Assembly (NCBI RefSeq): GCF_004349055.1
Contig: NZ_SMKX01000076.1
Span: 1 to 38,119 of the forward strand
Direction of reading: 5' to 3'
DNA length: 38,119 bases
From: Kribbella antibiotica
GTDB taxonomy: Bacteria > Actinomycetota > Actinomycetes > Propionibacteriales > Kribbellaceae
Shown here: piece by piece, positions 23,405 to 31,308 of the stretch
Layout: each line of letters opens with the position of its first letter
Position numbering within the stretch: position 1 is the first letter of the stretch
Made by a program: the position numbers and the translations under genes
The notes under the pieces: model-generated
The model's input: the letters and a program-made list of their open reading frames with translations, nothing else
Databases searched by the model: none
Told to the model about the DNA's origin: nothing

Positions 23405-24664
23405 TTAGCGCACGTCATCGACGCGGACCTGGACGCCGTAGCGGGGGCGCATGGCGCCGTAGCCGATGGGCTGGATCCGTTGTGGGACTGGGCTTAGCGT
23501 CACGCGCTCGAGCATTCGGCTCACGATGACCTGCAGCTCGACGGTGGCGAAGGTGGCGCCGATGCAGCGGTGCGGTCCGGCGGCGAACGGGAGGAACTCG
23601 GCCGGGGTCGGCTTGTGGTAGCCGGGGCGGTCCGGGTTCCAGCGCTCTGGGTCGAACCGCTTCGGCTCCGGCCAGATCTCCTCCAGCCGGTGCGTGATGA
23701 ACGGGCTGATCACCAGCTGCGTGCCGGCCGGGATCTGCTCTCCGGCGAACTCGAACTCCGTGGTGACATACCGTCCCGAGAACACGGCCGGCGGATGCAG
23801 CCGCAGTACCTCGGACACCAGGTTCGCGATCTCAGGAGCGTCGTACGGCGCCGGCTCCCAATGCTCGGGGGCGTTCACCAGCTCGTGAACCAGCCAGCCC
23901 ATCGCAGCGCTCGTGGTTTCGTAGCCGGCCGCGATCAGGCTGATCACCTGGTCGCGGATCTCCTCGTCGGACAGCTGACTGCCATCCTCGTCGACGGCCT
24001 CGACCAGTGCCGACAGCACATCGGTCGCACTGTCATCCGGGTTCGCCCGCCGATACGCGATCTCCTCGTAGATCCGCACATCGACCTCCGCCTTCGCCAC
24101 CTGCGCACGCTTCCACGTCGGCAGCCCGAGCCGCTCCTGCAACAGCCGCTCGACCGGCAGCAGATCAAGGAGGTCCAGCACCAACTGCAGCTGATCACCC
24201 AGCTGCTGCTCGTCCGCCGCCAGCCGATCCCCGAACAGCAGCTCGATCGTGCTCCGCCGGATAGCGCGGCGGAACTCGGCGTACGCATCCACCACCGTCC
24301 CCGGCTGCCACTCGTCGATGACCCGATCCGCATTACGCCGGAACGCATCGACGTACCCGGCGATCTGCCGATGATGGAACGCCGGTGCGACCAATCGCCG
24401 CCGGCGCTTGTGCGTGTCCCCGTCGCTCACCAGCAGCGCGGTCTCGCCGGTGATCGGTACCAGGAACTCCATCGCCTCGCGCCAACGGAACAAGTGCGAG
24501 TTCGCGAACACGAACTGATTGGCTTCAGGCCCGAGCAGATAGGTGAACCGGATCGGACCCATCCGCGTCTTCACCACCGACCCGCGACGCCGGTACATGT
24601 CGATCAACTCGTCGTACGGGCGACGCAGCAGGTAGAAGTAGTCGATTGGCTTTGCGTTGGGCAC
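23405..24664 (-). CDS. Cytochrome P450
   Basis: The roughly 419-residue haem monooxygenase carries all P450 landmarks. These are the I-helix oxygen motif AGYETTS, the K-helix ExxR (EVLR), the PERF-like FDPERWNP, and the haem loop FAAGPHRCIG with ligand C367. The redox partner and substrate are unknown; no ferredoxin gene is adjacent. I set the start at GTG 24664 (VPNAKPIDYFYLLRRPYDEL) because the longer frame adds an arginine-rich, non-family N terminus. The ribosome site is weak, so the start is uncertain by some tens of bases. It lies 70 bp downstream of the remnant of an oxidoreductase gene on the same strand. Confidence 0.9.
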   Translation of the reverse strand: MPNAKPIDYFYLLRRPYDELIDMYRRRGSVVKTRMGPIRFTYLLGPEANQFVFANSHLFRWREAMEFLVPITGETALLVSDGDTHKRRRRLVAPAFHHRQIAGYVDAFRRNADRVIDEWQPGTVVDAYAEFRRAIRRSTIELLFGDRLAADEQQLGDQLQLVLDLLDLLPVERLLQERLGLPTWKRAQVAKAEVDVRIYEEIAYRRANPDDSATDVLSALVEAVDEDGSQLSDEEIRDQVISLIAAGYETTSAAMGWLVHELVNAPEHWEPAPYDAPEIANLVSEVLRLHPPAVFSGRYVTTEFEFAGEQIPAGTQLVISPFITHRLEEIWPEPKRFDPERWNPDRPGYHKPTPAEFLPFAAGPHRCIGATFATVELQVIVSRMLERVTLSPVPQRIQPIGYGAMRPRYGVQVRVDDVR

Positions 24665-24734
24665 GTTCCCATCATCACCGCGCCATCGCACCGGCGGCCG
24701 ACATCGTGCGCGATGGCGCAGGACTCGCCGCCAG

Positions 24735-24920
24735 TTAAGGCACGAGCACGTCGCGGCCTCGGACACTTCCGCTCTTGAGGCGCTGGTAGACGGGCGTCGC
24801 CTCCGTCAGCTTGGCGACGCTGGCACGCCGGGTGATCAGGTCACCCTTGGCAGACAGCGCCAGCAGCTCAGTCAGGCGCGGGCCATCGGGGTGAACGATT
24901 CCAGTGACGACGGTGATGCC
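24735..24920 (-). pseudogene. 3' remnant of a zinc/NADP-type oxidoreductase gene
   Basis: The last about 61 codons of a medium-chain dehydrogenase/reductase gene remain, reading GITVVTGIVHPDGPRLTELL...GSVRGRDVLVP and ending with TAA at 24735. This matches the C-terminal strand-helix end of NADP-dependent quinone-reductase-like enzymes. Upstream of about 24920 the minus frame continues but is no longer family-like; the sequence there belongs to the TetR remnant on the other strand. The 5' four-fifths, including the cofactor-binding domain, is lost, so no activity is expected. Confidence 0.65.
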
Positions 24921-25229
24921 GCGCTCGGCCGGTGGCTCTTGGCCTGGGAAGACGCCGAGGCCCGCACCTACCAAGGGCTGCCGCAGTCGATCCTCAACGC
25001 ACTCGATGACGACACCTCCGAGCTGCACACCTCCTGCGCCACTATGCGCGCAGCCGGTGCACAGCTCCTCCAGCGAGCTCAGGACGCCGGCCGCATCCGC
25101 CCTGAGCTCACCATCTACGAGGCCATCGCACTGACCCTCGGCCTGGCCTGGACCACCCAACACCACGGCAGCCCCCCAGACCTTCTCCCCCGCCTCTTCG
25201 ACACCGCCATGCACGGCATGGCGGTGTGA
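24921..25229 (+). pseudogene. 3' remnant of a TetR family regulator gene
   Basis: About 101 codons remain, from LGRWLLAWEDAEARTYQGL to the TGA at 25227. They match the C-terminal ligand-binding half of TetR regulators (SCATMRAAGAQLLQRAQDAGRIRPEL is characteristic). The N-terminal helix-turn-helix is missing; sequence upstream of about 24920 reads instead as an oxidoreductase remnant on the opposite strand. The frame stays open upstream without a family-like start, so a truncated, non-DNA-binding product is conceivable but unlikely. It ends 1 bp from the convergent propeller-protein gene. Confidence 0.65.
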
Positions 25230-25230
25230 T

Positions 25231-26487
25231 TTACCAGCTGTTGTTGGAGATTCCTGTGCCGAGGAACACCTGGTCATGGGTGTTGCCGTCGGTGTCATCG
25301 GTGTAGACGACCGCTACCTCGGCGTAGGGCGAGACCGCGACTGCCATCTGCTCTTGGCGACCGGCGGTGGCTGAGCTGAGGCGCTGGGAGGAGAGGCGGG
25401 CGGTGTCGGTGCCTGCTGCGTCGAAGCCACGGACCCAGACATCGAGGTCAGTGGCTTGGGCTGTCCAGCCGACAACGGTTTGTTTGGCGTCGTCGATGCC
25501 GACTGAGGGTGCTTTGCCGCCGGCTACTACCTCTACGTCGGCGAAGCGGGCGGTGCCGTTGGCATCGAACGTGCGGGTCCAGGCGCCCGCCGTACCGGTG
25601 TGGTCGGACTCCCAGGCGACTGCGAAGTCACCGTTGAAGTTCGCAGCGACTGTGGCGTGCGTTTGCTGGCCGTCGCCGTTGGAGTTCGCGATGCGCCGAG
25701 AGAGCGTGACCGCACCGGCAGGACGGCCCAGCCGGACCAGACCGACGTTGTACGCCGCGTTGGCGTCACCATCCTCGTCCCACACGACCACTGCGTCGCC
25801 GGACGCGGAGACTGCCACATCCGGGTTGTGGTGCTGGCCAGTTGTCTGCGAGGCGGTGACCTCCCAGGCACGGGTGGTCGGTCCGGTGTACCCGGCCGCC
25901 TTCACCGTGGCCGGCGTACCGGTCTGGATGTCTTCCCAGACGGCAGTGAACGCGACAGCTCCGCTCACAGGTGCACCATCTGGGTCCACAGAGACGCGGG
26001 GGTTGATCTGCTGACCGGTGGCGCTGCTGTTGGCGTTGCCGGAGGCAGTGACGGTCCCTGCGGTGTTCAGCACCCGGTAGGGGATGTTGTAGAAGCCGTT
26101 GCCGTCCGGATCGTCCTGCCAGACCACTACTGCGTTGCCCTTGTCGTCCAGATCGACGTCCGGGTGCAGGTGCCGCCAGTTGGTCACACCGGAGTCTCCA
26201 CCGGCGGACAGCTTCTTCTCGTAGACAGCGGTTCCGTTGCGGAACAGGCGAATCCAGATGTCGCTGTGGACGTTGTCGGCCGTGGTGTCCGCGTCGCGAT
26301 CGTCCTCCCAGACCACTGCGACGTACCCGGTCCGGTTGGTTGCGACGGACGGCGTGTCCTGATCGCCGCTGGCCGTGCTGTTGACGACGGCCCACGTCGG
26401 AGTGGCAACATGCGCGGACGCTGCCGGCGCCATGAGACCAAGCGCAGTGACTGCGACCCCTGTGATGGCGAGTGTTCTTTTCAGCAT
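25231..26487 (-). CDS. Secreted protein with seven propeller-like repeats
   Basis: The 418-residue product has a Sec signal peptide (basic MLKR, hydrophobic core, cleavage near ASA-HVA, residue 26). Seven repeats of 49-63 residues follow, each centred on a strand of the type VAVVWEDD/AVVVWQDD. The aromatic anchors lie at about W60, W123, W184, W236, W292, W341 and Y395. Acidic DxDGN-like loops follow several strands and could bind calcium. Seven such units suggest a seven-bladed beta-propeller; no catalytic motif is recognised. ATG 26487 has AGGCGG seven bases upstream. GTG at 26493 is an alternative that overlaps the phoD stop as GTGA. Either way translation is coupled to phoD, suggesting a joint extracellular role. 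Confidence 0.78.
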   Translation of the reverse strand: MLKRTLAITGVAVTALGLMAPAASAHVATPTWAVVNSTASGDQDTPSVATNRTGYVAVVWEDDRDADTTADNVHSDIWIRLFRNGTAVYEKKLSAGGDSGVTNWRHLHPDVDLDDKGNAVVVWQDDPDGNGFYNIPYRVLNTAGTVTASGNANSSATGQQINPRVSVDPDGAPVSGAVAFTAVWEDIQTGTPATVKAAGYTGPTTRAWEVTASQTTGQHHNPDVAVSASGDAVVVWDEDGDANAAYNVGLVRLGRPAGAVTLSRRIANSNGDGQQTHATVAANFNGDFAVAWESDHTGTAGAWTRTFDANGTARFADVEVVAGGKAPSVGIDDAKQTVVGWTAQATDLDVWVRGFDAAGTDTARLSSQRLSSATAGRQEQMAVAVSPYAEVAVVYTDDTDGNTHDQVFLGTGISNNSW

Positions 26488-26489
26488 GC

Positions 26490-28028
26490 TCACACCGCCT
26501 GCAATCCGGGCTGACCCTCTTGGATGACGAACGACTTCAGCGTCGACACAGCACCGCCGTGCTCCGTCACCTTCGTCAGACCGCGGAAGTCGGCCCGCAT
26601 CTCCGTCGGACTGATCGTGGTCCGCACGTAACCGCGCCGGTTACTGAAGAACTTCAGCCACGGGTTAGTAGCGACATCCGGAATCGCAGTGGTGGTGTCG
26701 CCGTCACCGCCCGACGTGACCGACGTACAGACGAGCTCACTCCCGATAGTTGCCGAGTTCGCGTTGTTGTAGTCGGCCTTGAGGTCGTTACCCCAAGCGC
26801 GGTGCACATCCCCAGTCAGTACGACGGGGTTGCGCACACCGCGATCCACCCAGCCCTGCTGGATCCGGGCGCGCGATGCGCGGTACCCGTCCCACGAGTC
26901 CATGCTCGCGCCAGTGGAGTTGAACCGGCGCGAGAAGAACACCTGCTGCCCGATGATGTCCCACGTCCCGGCGTGCTGGTTCAGACCGTTCAGCAGCCAC
27001 GTCTCCTGCGCGTTCCCCGGCAGACTGCGCGATGCGAGGTCCGCATCCGAGCACACCTTCCACCCGTCGCCACACGCCTGGTCGTTGCGGTACTGGCGCG
27101 TGTCGAGCATGTGGAACGTCGCGAGACTCCCCCACTGCAGCCGCCGGTAGAGCTGAATGGCAGCACCACCGTTCACCTGCGCCGGCCGCAACGGCATGTT
27201 CTCGTAGTACGCCTGGTACGCCGCTGTCTGGCGGGCTGTCCACTGCGCAGCCGTCAGCTCAGGCACGTTGTTCTGCCGGATGGCGCCCGCCCGGTTGTTC
27301 TCGACCTCATGGTCATCCGGTACGACGATCCACGGCGCCACCGCGTGAGCAGCCTGCAGGTCCGGGTCACTCTTGTACTGCGCATACCGCCGCCGGTAGT
27401 CCGCCAGCGACACGATCTCCGCCGTACCGGCATGCTCTCGCGGCCGACCGGCCTCTGTGCCGTACTCGTAGATGTAGTCACCCAGATGCAGGATCACACC
27501 GGGGTTGTCCTCGGCCATCCGGCGGTACGCGGTGAAGTAGCCCTCCTCGTAGTGAGAGCAGGAGGCGAACGCCATCACGAGGTTCCGGCCGGCGGTACCG
27601 GCAGCCGGAGTAGTCCGGGTGCGGCCGACCGGCGAGAGATGCCCCTGCGCGCGGAAGCGGTAGTAGTAGTCGTAGTCGGGGCTGAGGCCACCGGCGATCA
27701 CATGGACCGAGTGTGCGGACGCAGACTTCGCGACGACCGAGCCGGAGGCGACCAGAGTGGCGAAGGTGTCGGTCGTGGACACCTGCCAGTCCACGGTCAC
27801 GTCGGCGGTCCCCATCCCGCCCAAGCCGTCGGCGTTCAGCGGGGAGGGCGCCAGCCGCGTCCAGAGGACCACACTGCTGGAGTCCGGATCGCCCGAGGCG
27901 ATGCCGAGCTGGAACGGGTAGGGAACGGCAGCGGTCGCGGCAATCACGGTCGAGCGGACCGGCAGGACGCCGATCCCGGCGGCCGCGATACCGCCGAAGA
28001 CAAGGGTTCTGCGACTGATTGGGCTCAT
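26490..28028 (-). CDS. phoD: PhoD-type alkaline phosphatase (Tat-secreted)
   Basis: The 512-residue product begins with a twin-arginine signal (SRRTLVFGG at residues 5-13), so it is exported folded. A PhoD N-terminal beta domain (FQLGIASGDPDSSSVVLWTRL) is followed by the metallophosphoesterase domain. Metal-binding motifs are AFASCSHYEEGYF, HLGDYIYEYG, DDHEVENNRAG and LTGDVHRAW. PhoD enzymes hydrolyse phosphate mono- and diesters using Ca and Fe. The length is normal. It is the first gene of a two-gene unit with the propeller protein. An AT-rich stretch at about 28128-28190 upstream is the likely promoter zone. I could not find a convincing PHO box there, so PhoP control is unproven. Confidence 0.92.
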   Translation of the reverse strand: MSPISRRTLVFGGIAAAGIGVLPVRSTVIAATAAVPYPFQLGIASGDPDSSSVVLWTRLAPSPLNADGLGGMGTADVTVDWQVSTTDTFATLVASGSVVAKSASAHSVHVIAGGLSPDYDYYYRFRAQGHLSPVGRTRTTPAAGTAGRNLVMAFASCSHYEEGYFTAYRRMAEDNPGVILHLGDYIYEYGTEAGRPREHAGTAEIVSLADYRRRYAQYKSDPDLQAAHAVAPWIVVPDDHEVENNRAGAIRQNNVPELTAAQWTARQTAAYQAYYENMPLRPAQVNGGAAIQLYRRLQWGSLATFHMLDTRQYRNDQACGDGWKVCSDADLASRSLPGNAQETWLLNGLNQHAGTWDIIGQQVFFSRRFNSTGASMDSWDGYRASRARIQQGWVDRGVRNPVVLTGDVHRAWGNDLKADYNNANSATIGSELVCTSVTSGGDGDTTTAIPDVATNPWLKFFSNRRGYVRTTISPTEMRADFRGLTKVTEHGGAVSTLKSFVIQEGQPGLQAV

Positions 28029-28203
28029 GGGGTCTCACCTTCACGGGTACTCAGGGCGGCGGTCTCCCGGACGGATGACGTGGACGCTGACATCCGGGAA
28101 ACCTTGAGCGTTCGTGGTGCGCTGACCATCTTTACCGAAACGCTGTAACTTTCCTACACTTTTGGTCTAGTTGATTTTGGTCGTTGATTCGCCGACCGGC
28201 GAC

Positions 28204-28231
28204 TGCCCGTTGCCCAGTAGGACAACGGGCA
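28204..28231 (-). terminator. Hairpin terminator of the GH6 gene
   Basis: TGCCCGTTG (28204-28212), loop of 10 nt, CAACGGGCA (28223-28231): a perfect 9-bp stem beginning 24 nt past the GH6 stop at 28255. It separates the cellulase from the phoD promoter region. Confidence 0.65.
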
Positions 28232-28254
28232 TCACCAGTGCTACAAGCAGTCCG

Positions 28255-29658
28255 CTAGTTGTTGATGAGGTTGAGCGCCAGCTGCGGATCGAAGGTCCCG
28301 GCGGGCTTCGTCGACGTACCGCATTGGCCGTCCGAGTCGCCCGGAACCTTCACCCAGAGCAGCATCTCCGCACCGCCACCTTGCTGTGCGACCGAACCGA
28401 GCTTGCGCCCCGCGGGGTTGCACCACTCGGAGCCCTTCGGACCGTTGCCGTTGCGGCTGGTGTCGATGACGAACGGCTTCGGTGTCGCCAACTGGTTGTT
28501 GAGGTCGTTCATATAGGTGATCGTCTCGGCGGTCGTGTAGTAGTTCGACACGTTGACCGCGAGACCGTGAGCGTTCTGGAGGCCGATGCTGTTCAGGTTC
28601 GCGGCCATCTGAGCAATGCCGATGCTGGTTCCCCAGCCCTTGTTGGTCGCGTCGGCGTAGGTCCAGGTGTTCGGCGCGAGCTCCTTGAACTTCAGCAGCG
28701 CGAAGCTGAGCATCCGGATCCGCGCGTTCTTCTCGTTCACATCGGTGATGCACTGGAGGTCGCCGATCGAGTCCGGCTCCAGGATCACCAGCGCCGGCCG
28801 ATTGCCGATCGCCGATGCAAAGGTCTGAATCCACGTCTTGTACGCCGCTTCGCCAGCGGCACCACCACTTGAGTGGCCACCGCATGCGTCGCGGCCAGGC
28901 AGGTTGTAAGCGACCAGCACCGGCAGCTTGTCGGCCGTGTCCGCAGGACCCACGTACGCGTTGATGTCACCGGTGAGGTCGGTGTTCCAGCCACCGAACC
29001 AGCGTGCCATCGGCTTGCTGGCGATCGCGTTGTTGATCGTGGTCGCCGTACCGCCGGGGTTGTCGTCGGCCCACTTCTTGGGGTTCGAGTGCGGGTCGAC
29101 GTAGAAGCCGTTGGTGAGCGAGATCGGACTGCCTGCCGGCGGGCTGTCCACCTCGGTCAGCGAGACGTTGTCGAGCCAGAAGTTGTAGCCGCCACCGGCC
29201 AGCCCACCGAGCTGGAACGTCAGCTCGGCCTGCGTGGTCTCGAGAGAGCTCGTGAAGTCATAGCGGAACCGCTGCGTCGCCGTACCGACTGAGAACGTCT
29301 GATTCAGCGCGCCGGTGAAGGGGGTCGTGTTGAGCTGCACCGTGGTCACCAGCGTGCGGGCCGCGGATGCGCGCGCGTCGAACGCCAGCGTGTACTTGTG
29401 ACCCTGGTGCAGCGCGAATGCCGGGGTCTTCTGCCCGAGCATCGCGTCCCACTTGTTCGCGGTCCCACCCGGTACGACGGCCTTCAGCTGACCGGCGTCC
29501 GGGCTGATCGGCGTATTGCCGGTCCCCCACCAGTTCGCCGTACCGGCGCTGAAGGCTCCGTTCGTGATGAGCTCAGTGGCAGCGCTGGCAGTGGTGGCGG
29601 GGACGACTACGCCGAAGGCAAGGGCGGCCGTGACCAGGCCGCGGGCGATCCATCGCAT
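28255..29658 (-). CDS. Secreted GH6 cellulase with N-terminal CBM4/9-like domain
   Basis: The 467-residue product has a Sec signal peptide (cleavage near ASA-ATE, residue 27). A jelly-roll carbohydrate-binding module of the CenC/CBM4_9 type follows (about 28-170, ELITNGAFSAGTANWW...FWLDNVSLTEV). A short Pro/Ser linker leads to a glycoside hydrolase family 6 catalytic domain. GH6 signatures are LVAYNLPGRDACGGHSSGGA, with D257 as the pKa-tuning aspartate, and VILEPDSIG, with D296 as the probable catalytic acid. It hydrolyses beta-1,4-glucan with inversion; whether it acts as endoglucanase or cellobiohydrolase cannot be read here. A good Shine-Dalgarno AGGAG lies six bases before the ATG. Two CebR-like operators flank its promoter. 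Confidence 0.93.
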   Translation of the reverse strand: MRWIARGLVTAALAFGVVVPATTASAATELITNGAFSAGTANWWGTGNTPISPDAGQLKAVVPGGTANKWDAMLGQKTPAFALHQGHKYTLAFDARASAARTLVTTVQLNTTPFTGALNQTFSVGTATQRFRYDFTSSLETTQAELTFQLGGLAGGGYNFWLDNVSLTEVDSPPAGSPISLTNGFYVDPHSNPKKWADDNPGGTATTINNAIASKPMARWFGGWNTDLTGDINAYVGPADTADKLPVLVAYNLPGRDACGGHSSGGAAGEAAYKTWIQTFASAIGNRPALVILEPDSIGDLQCITDVNEKNARIRMLSFALLKFKELAPNTWTYADATNKGWGTSIGIAQMAANLNSIGLQNAHGLAVNVSNYYTTAETITYMNDLNNQLATPKPFVIDTSRNGNGPKGSEWCNPAGRKLGSVAQQGGGAEMLLWVKVPGDSDGQCGTSTKPAGTFDPQLALNLINN

Positions 29659-29698
29659 CTCTACTCCTGTCGGGGCGGTAAGGGGCGGTACTGCAGTC

Positions 29699-29712
29699 CG
29701 GAAGCGCTCTCA
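29699..29712 (-). promoter_or_regulatory. CebR-like operator, promoter-proximal
   Basis: On the minus strand this reads TGAGAGCGCTTCCG, matching 11 of 14 positions of the CebR box TGGGAGCGCTCCCA as I remember it. It lies just downstream of the inferred transcription start and 41 bp before the GH6 ATG, where a LacI-family repressor would block transcription. CebR is released by cello-oligosaccharides. Confidence 0.55.
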
Positions 29713-29730
29713 GTTCCGCGCCAGTGACTC

Positions 29731-29759
29731 ACTGTGCCGACCCATGAATTGCCCGTCAA
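29731..29759 (-). promoter_or_regulatory. Candidate promoter of the GH6 gene
   Basis: On the minus strand, a -35 TTGACG (29759-29754) and a weak -10 CACAGT (29736-29731) are 17 bp apart. The predicted start is near 29724. The element sits exactly between the two CebR-like boxes, which supports it. Confidence 0.4.
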
Positions 29760-29765
29760 GAGCTC

Positions 29766-29779
29766 TGGGAGCGCTTCCG
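29766..29779. promoter_or_regulatory. CebR-like operator, promoter-distal
   Basis: TGGGAGCGCTTCCG matches 12 of 14 positions of the remembered CebR consensus. It is an inverted copy of the proximal box, with centres about 67 bp apart, and lies just upstream of the -35 element. The pair could support repression by looping. It lies only 13 bp past the stop of the S33 hydrolase gene. Confidence 0.6.
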
Positions 29780-29791
29780 GCGAATACGGTG

Positions 29792-31294
29792 TCAACTACC
29801 TGACAGATGTCCAGTTGCTGCCGTCGGCAACGAATCGAACGGCTTACGGTCCTGCTGACAAGTGGATCCGTCAGCCGGTGCCGCGAGCGTGATCAGGTAC
29901 TTGGTGAGCATCCGATCCGCACAGACACTCGCACCGAAGCTGGTCGCGTGTCCCCAGCCCTCGATGGTGACCATCCGTGCGTCAGGCCACAGGTTCGCAA
30001 ACGGGCGGGTCGTCGAGTACGGCGTGGCAGGATCATGCCGCGTACCGAAGACGAGGACCGGCTGCTCGACGTTGTTCCGCCATGGTCCGCGGAAGGCATC
30101 GGTGTCGGTCAGTCCCAGGAATTCGCAGTGGATCCCCAGCCACGCGCGATACCGGCCGAAATGGGGTGCCCGCTGGTCGGCAGCGTCGGCGTACGACGGA
30201 TAGTCCTGCGGCCGGCCTGTCTTCTGGGTCTCGACGCAGGGCTGCATCGCGTTGCCGATCGAGGGGTAGTCCTCCTTGGCCAGCCGCATCTTCGGCTGCG
30301 TCACCAAGTCGGCCAACGTCTGGGCCAGCGCCGGATAGCTGGTCGACGAGTAGAACGAGTTGAACATGTAGCCGACCGCGGCCGGATAGTCGAAGGTTCC
30401 GATCGGCTTGGTCTTAAGACCTTCGAGCAGCTTCTCGACGACCACCTTCGGGTCGCCGAGCGCGTTCAGTGCACAGGCGTCGCCGGCCTTCTGACACTCC
30501 AGCAAGAACTGCTGGTAGCTGTCGTAACCGCCCTCGCCCTGCCGGAGCCTCGCGCCAAAGGGCAGGTCCTCGCTTTTGGAACCCACGTAGCGCTCGGGGA
30601 GCAGCGTGCCGTCCATGACCATCGCGCGGATCTTGTTCGGGAACAGCTTGGCGTAGGTCGCGGCGAGATAGGTGCCGTACGAGTAGCCGAGGTAGTTCAG
30701 CTTCCGGTCGCCGACAGCCTGCCGCAGCAGATCCAGATCCCGGGCGACATTCGCGGTTGAGAAGTGCTTGAAGCGCTCCGGAGAAGTGGTCCGGCAGTGC
30801 GCGGCCATCTTCGCGGCATCGGCGATATAGCTGCGCTCCTGCTGCGCAGTCACCGGGAATTCCTTCAACTTCGCCAGTACGACGGCCTCCTCGGCGGCCG
30901 TCGGATAACAGGTGGCCGGATCCGACAGGCCGACCCCGCGCGGATCGAAGCCAAGGATGTCGAACCGCGCCCGCAGCTCCGGCGAGTAGGCGGTCTGCGC
31001 AACTTGCTGGATGGACGCAACCCCGGCTGCTCCCGGGCCGCCGAAGTTGACGAAGAGCGTTCCGACCTTGTGCGCCGGATCGCTCGCCGGCAGCCGGGTC
31101 ACCGCGATCGTGGTGGTGGGACCGTGCGGACGGTCGTAGTCGGTCGGGACCTCAACCGTCGCACACTGGAACGCCTGAAGGTCGGGACCGCAGGTTCCCC
31201 AGTTGATCTGCGGTCCGCGTACTGCGCTCGCACTATCAGGGACGACCAGCGCGAGCGCAGTAACAGCTATAGCTAGAGTTTTACGGTGCCTCAT
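29792..31294 (-). CDS. Secreted S33-type alpha/beta hydrolase (paralogue 2)
   Basis: The 500-residue product has a signal peptide (MRHRKTLAIAVTALALVVP, cleavage near ASA-VRG) and an alpha/beta-hydrolase fold of the tripeptidyl aminopeptidase type with a C-terminal TAP-like domain. The oxyanion region is NFGGPGAAG, the nucleophile elbow is GYSYGTY, the acid probably lies in VFGTRHDPATPY, and the histidine is in EGWGHAT. Such enzymes release N-terminal tripeptides or cleave esters outside the cell. I chose the ATG at 31294; the longer frame overlaps the upstream gene and is arginine-rich. It lies 14 bp downstream of its paralogue and is clearly related along its whole length. No strong ribosome site is visible, so coupling is likely. 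Confidence 0.88.
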   Translation of the reverse strand: MRHRKTLAIAVTALALVVPDSASAVRGPQINWGTCGPDLQAFQCATVEVPTDYDRPHGPTTTIAVTRLPASDPAHKVGTLFVNFGGPGAAGVASIQQVAQTAYSPELRARFDILGFDPRGVGLSDPATCYPTAAEEAVVLAKLKEFPVTAQQERSYIADAAKMAAHCRTTSPERFKHFSTANVARDLDLLRQAVGDRKLNYLGYSYGTYLAATYAKLFPNKIRAMVMDGTLLPERYVGSKSEDLPFGARLRQGEGGYDSYQQFLLECQKAGDACALNALGDPKVVVEKLLEGLKTKPIGTFDYPAAVGYMFNSFYSSTSYPALAQTLADLVTQPKMRLAKEDYPSIGNAMQPCVETQKTGRPQDYPSYADAADQRAPHFGRYRAWLGIHCEFLGLTDTDAFRGPWRNNVEQPVLVFGTRHDPATPYSTTRPFANLWPDARMVTIEGWGHATSFGASVCADRMLTKYLITLAAPADGSTCQQDRKPFDSLPTAATGHLSGS

Positions 31295-31308
31295 GGCGAG
31301 GACGGTAG

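Noticed and set aside
28029..28200. PHO box (GTTCACC-type direct repeats) upstream of phoD
   Set aside because: Searched on both strands; only scattered GGTCA- and GTTAC-like fragments were seen, with no 11-nt direct repeat.
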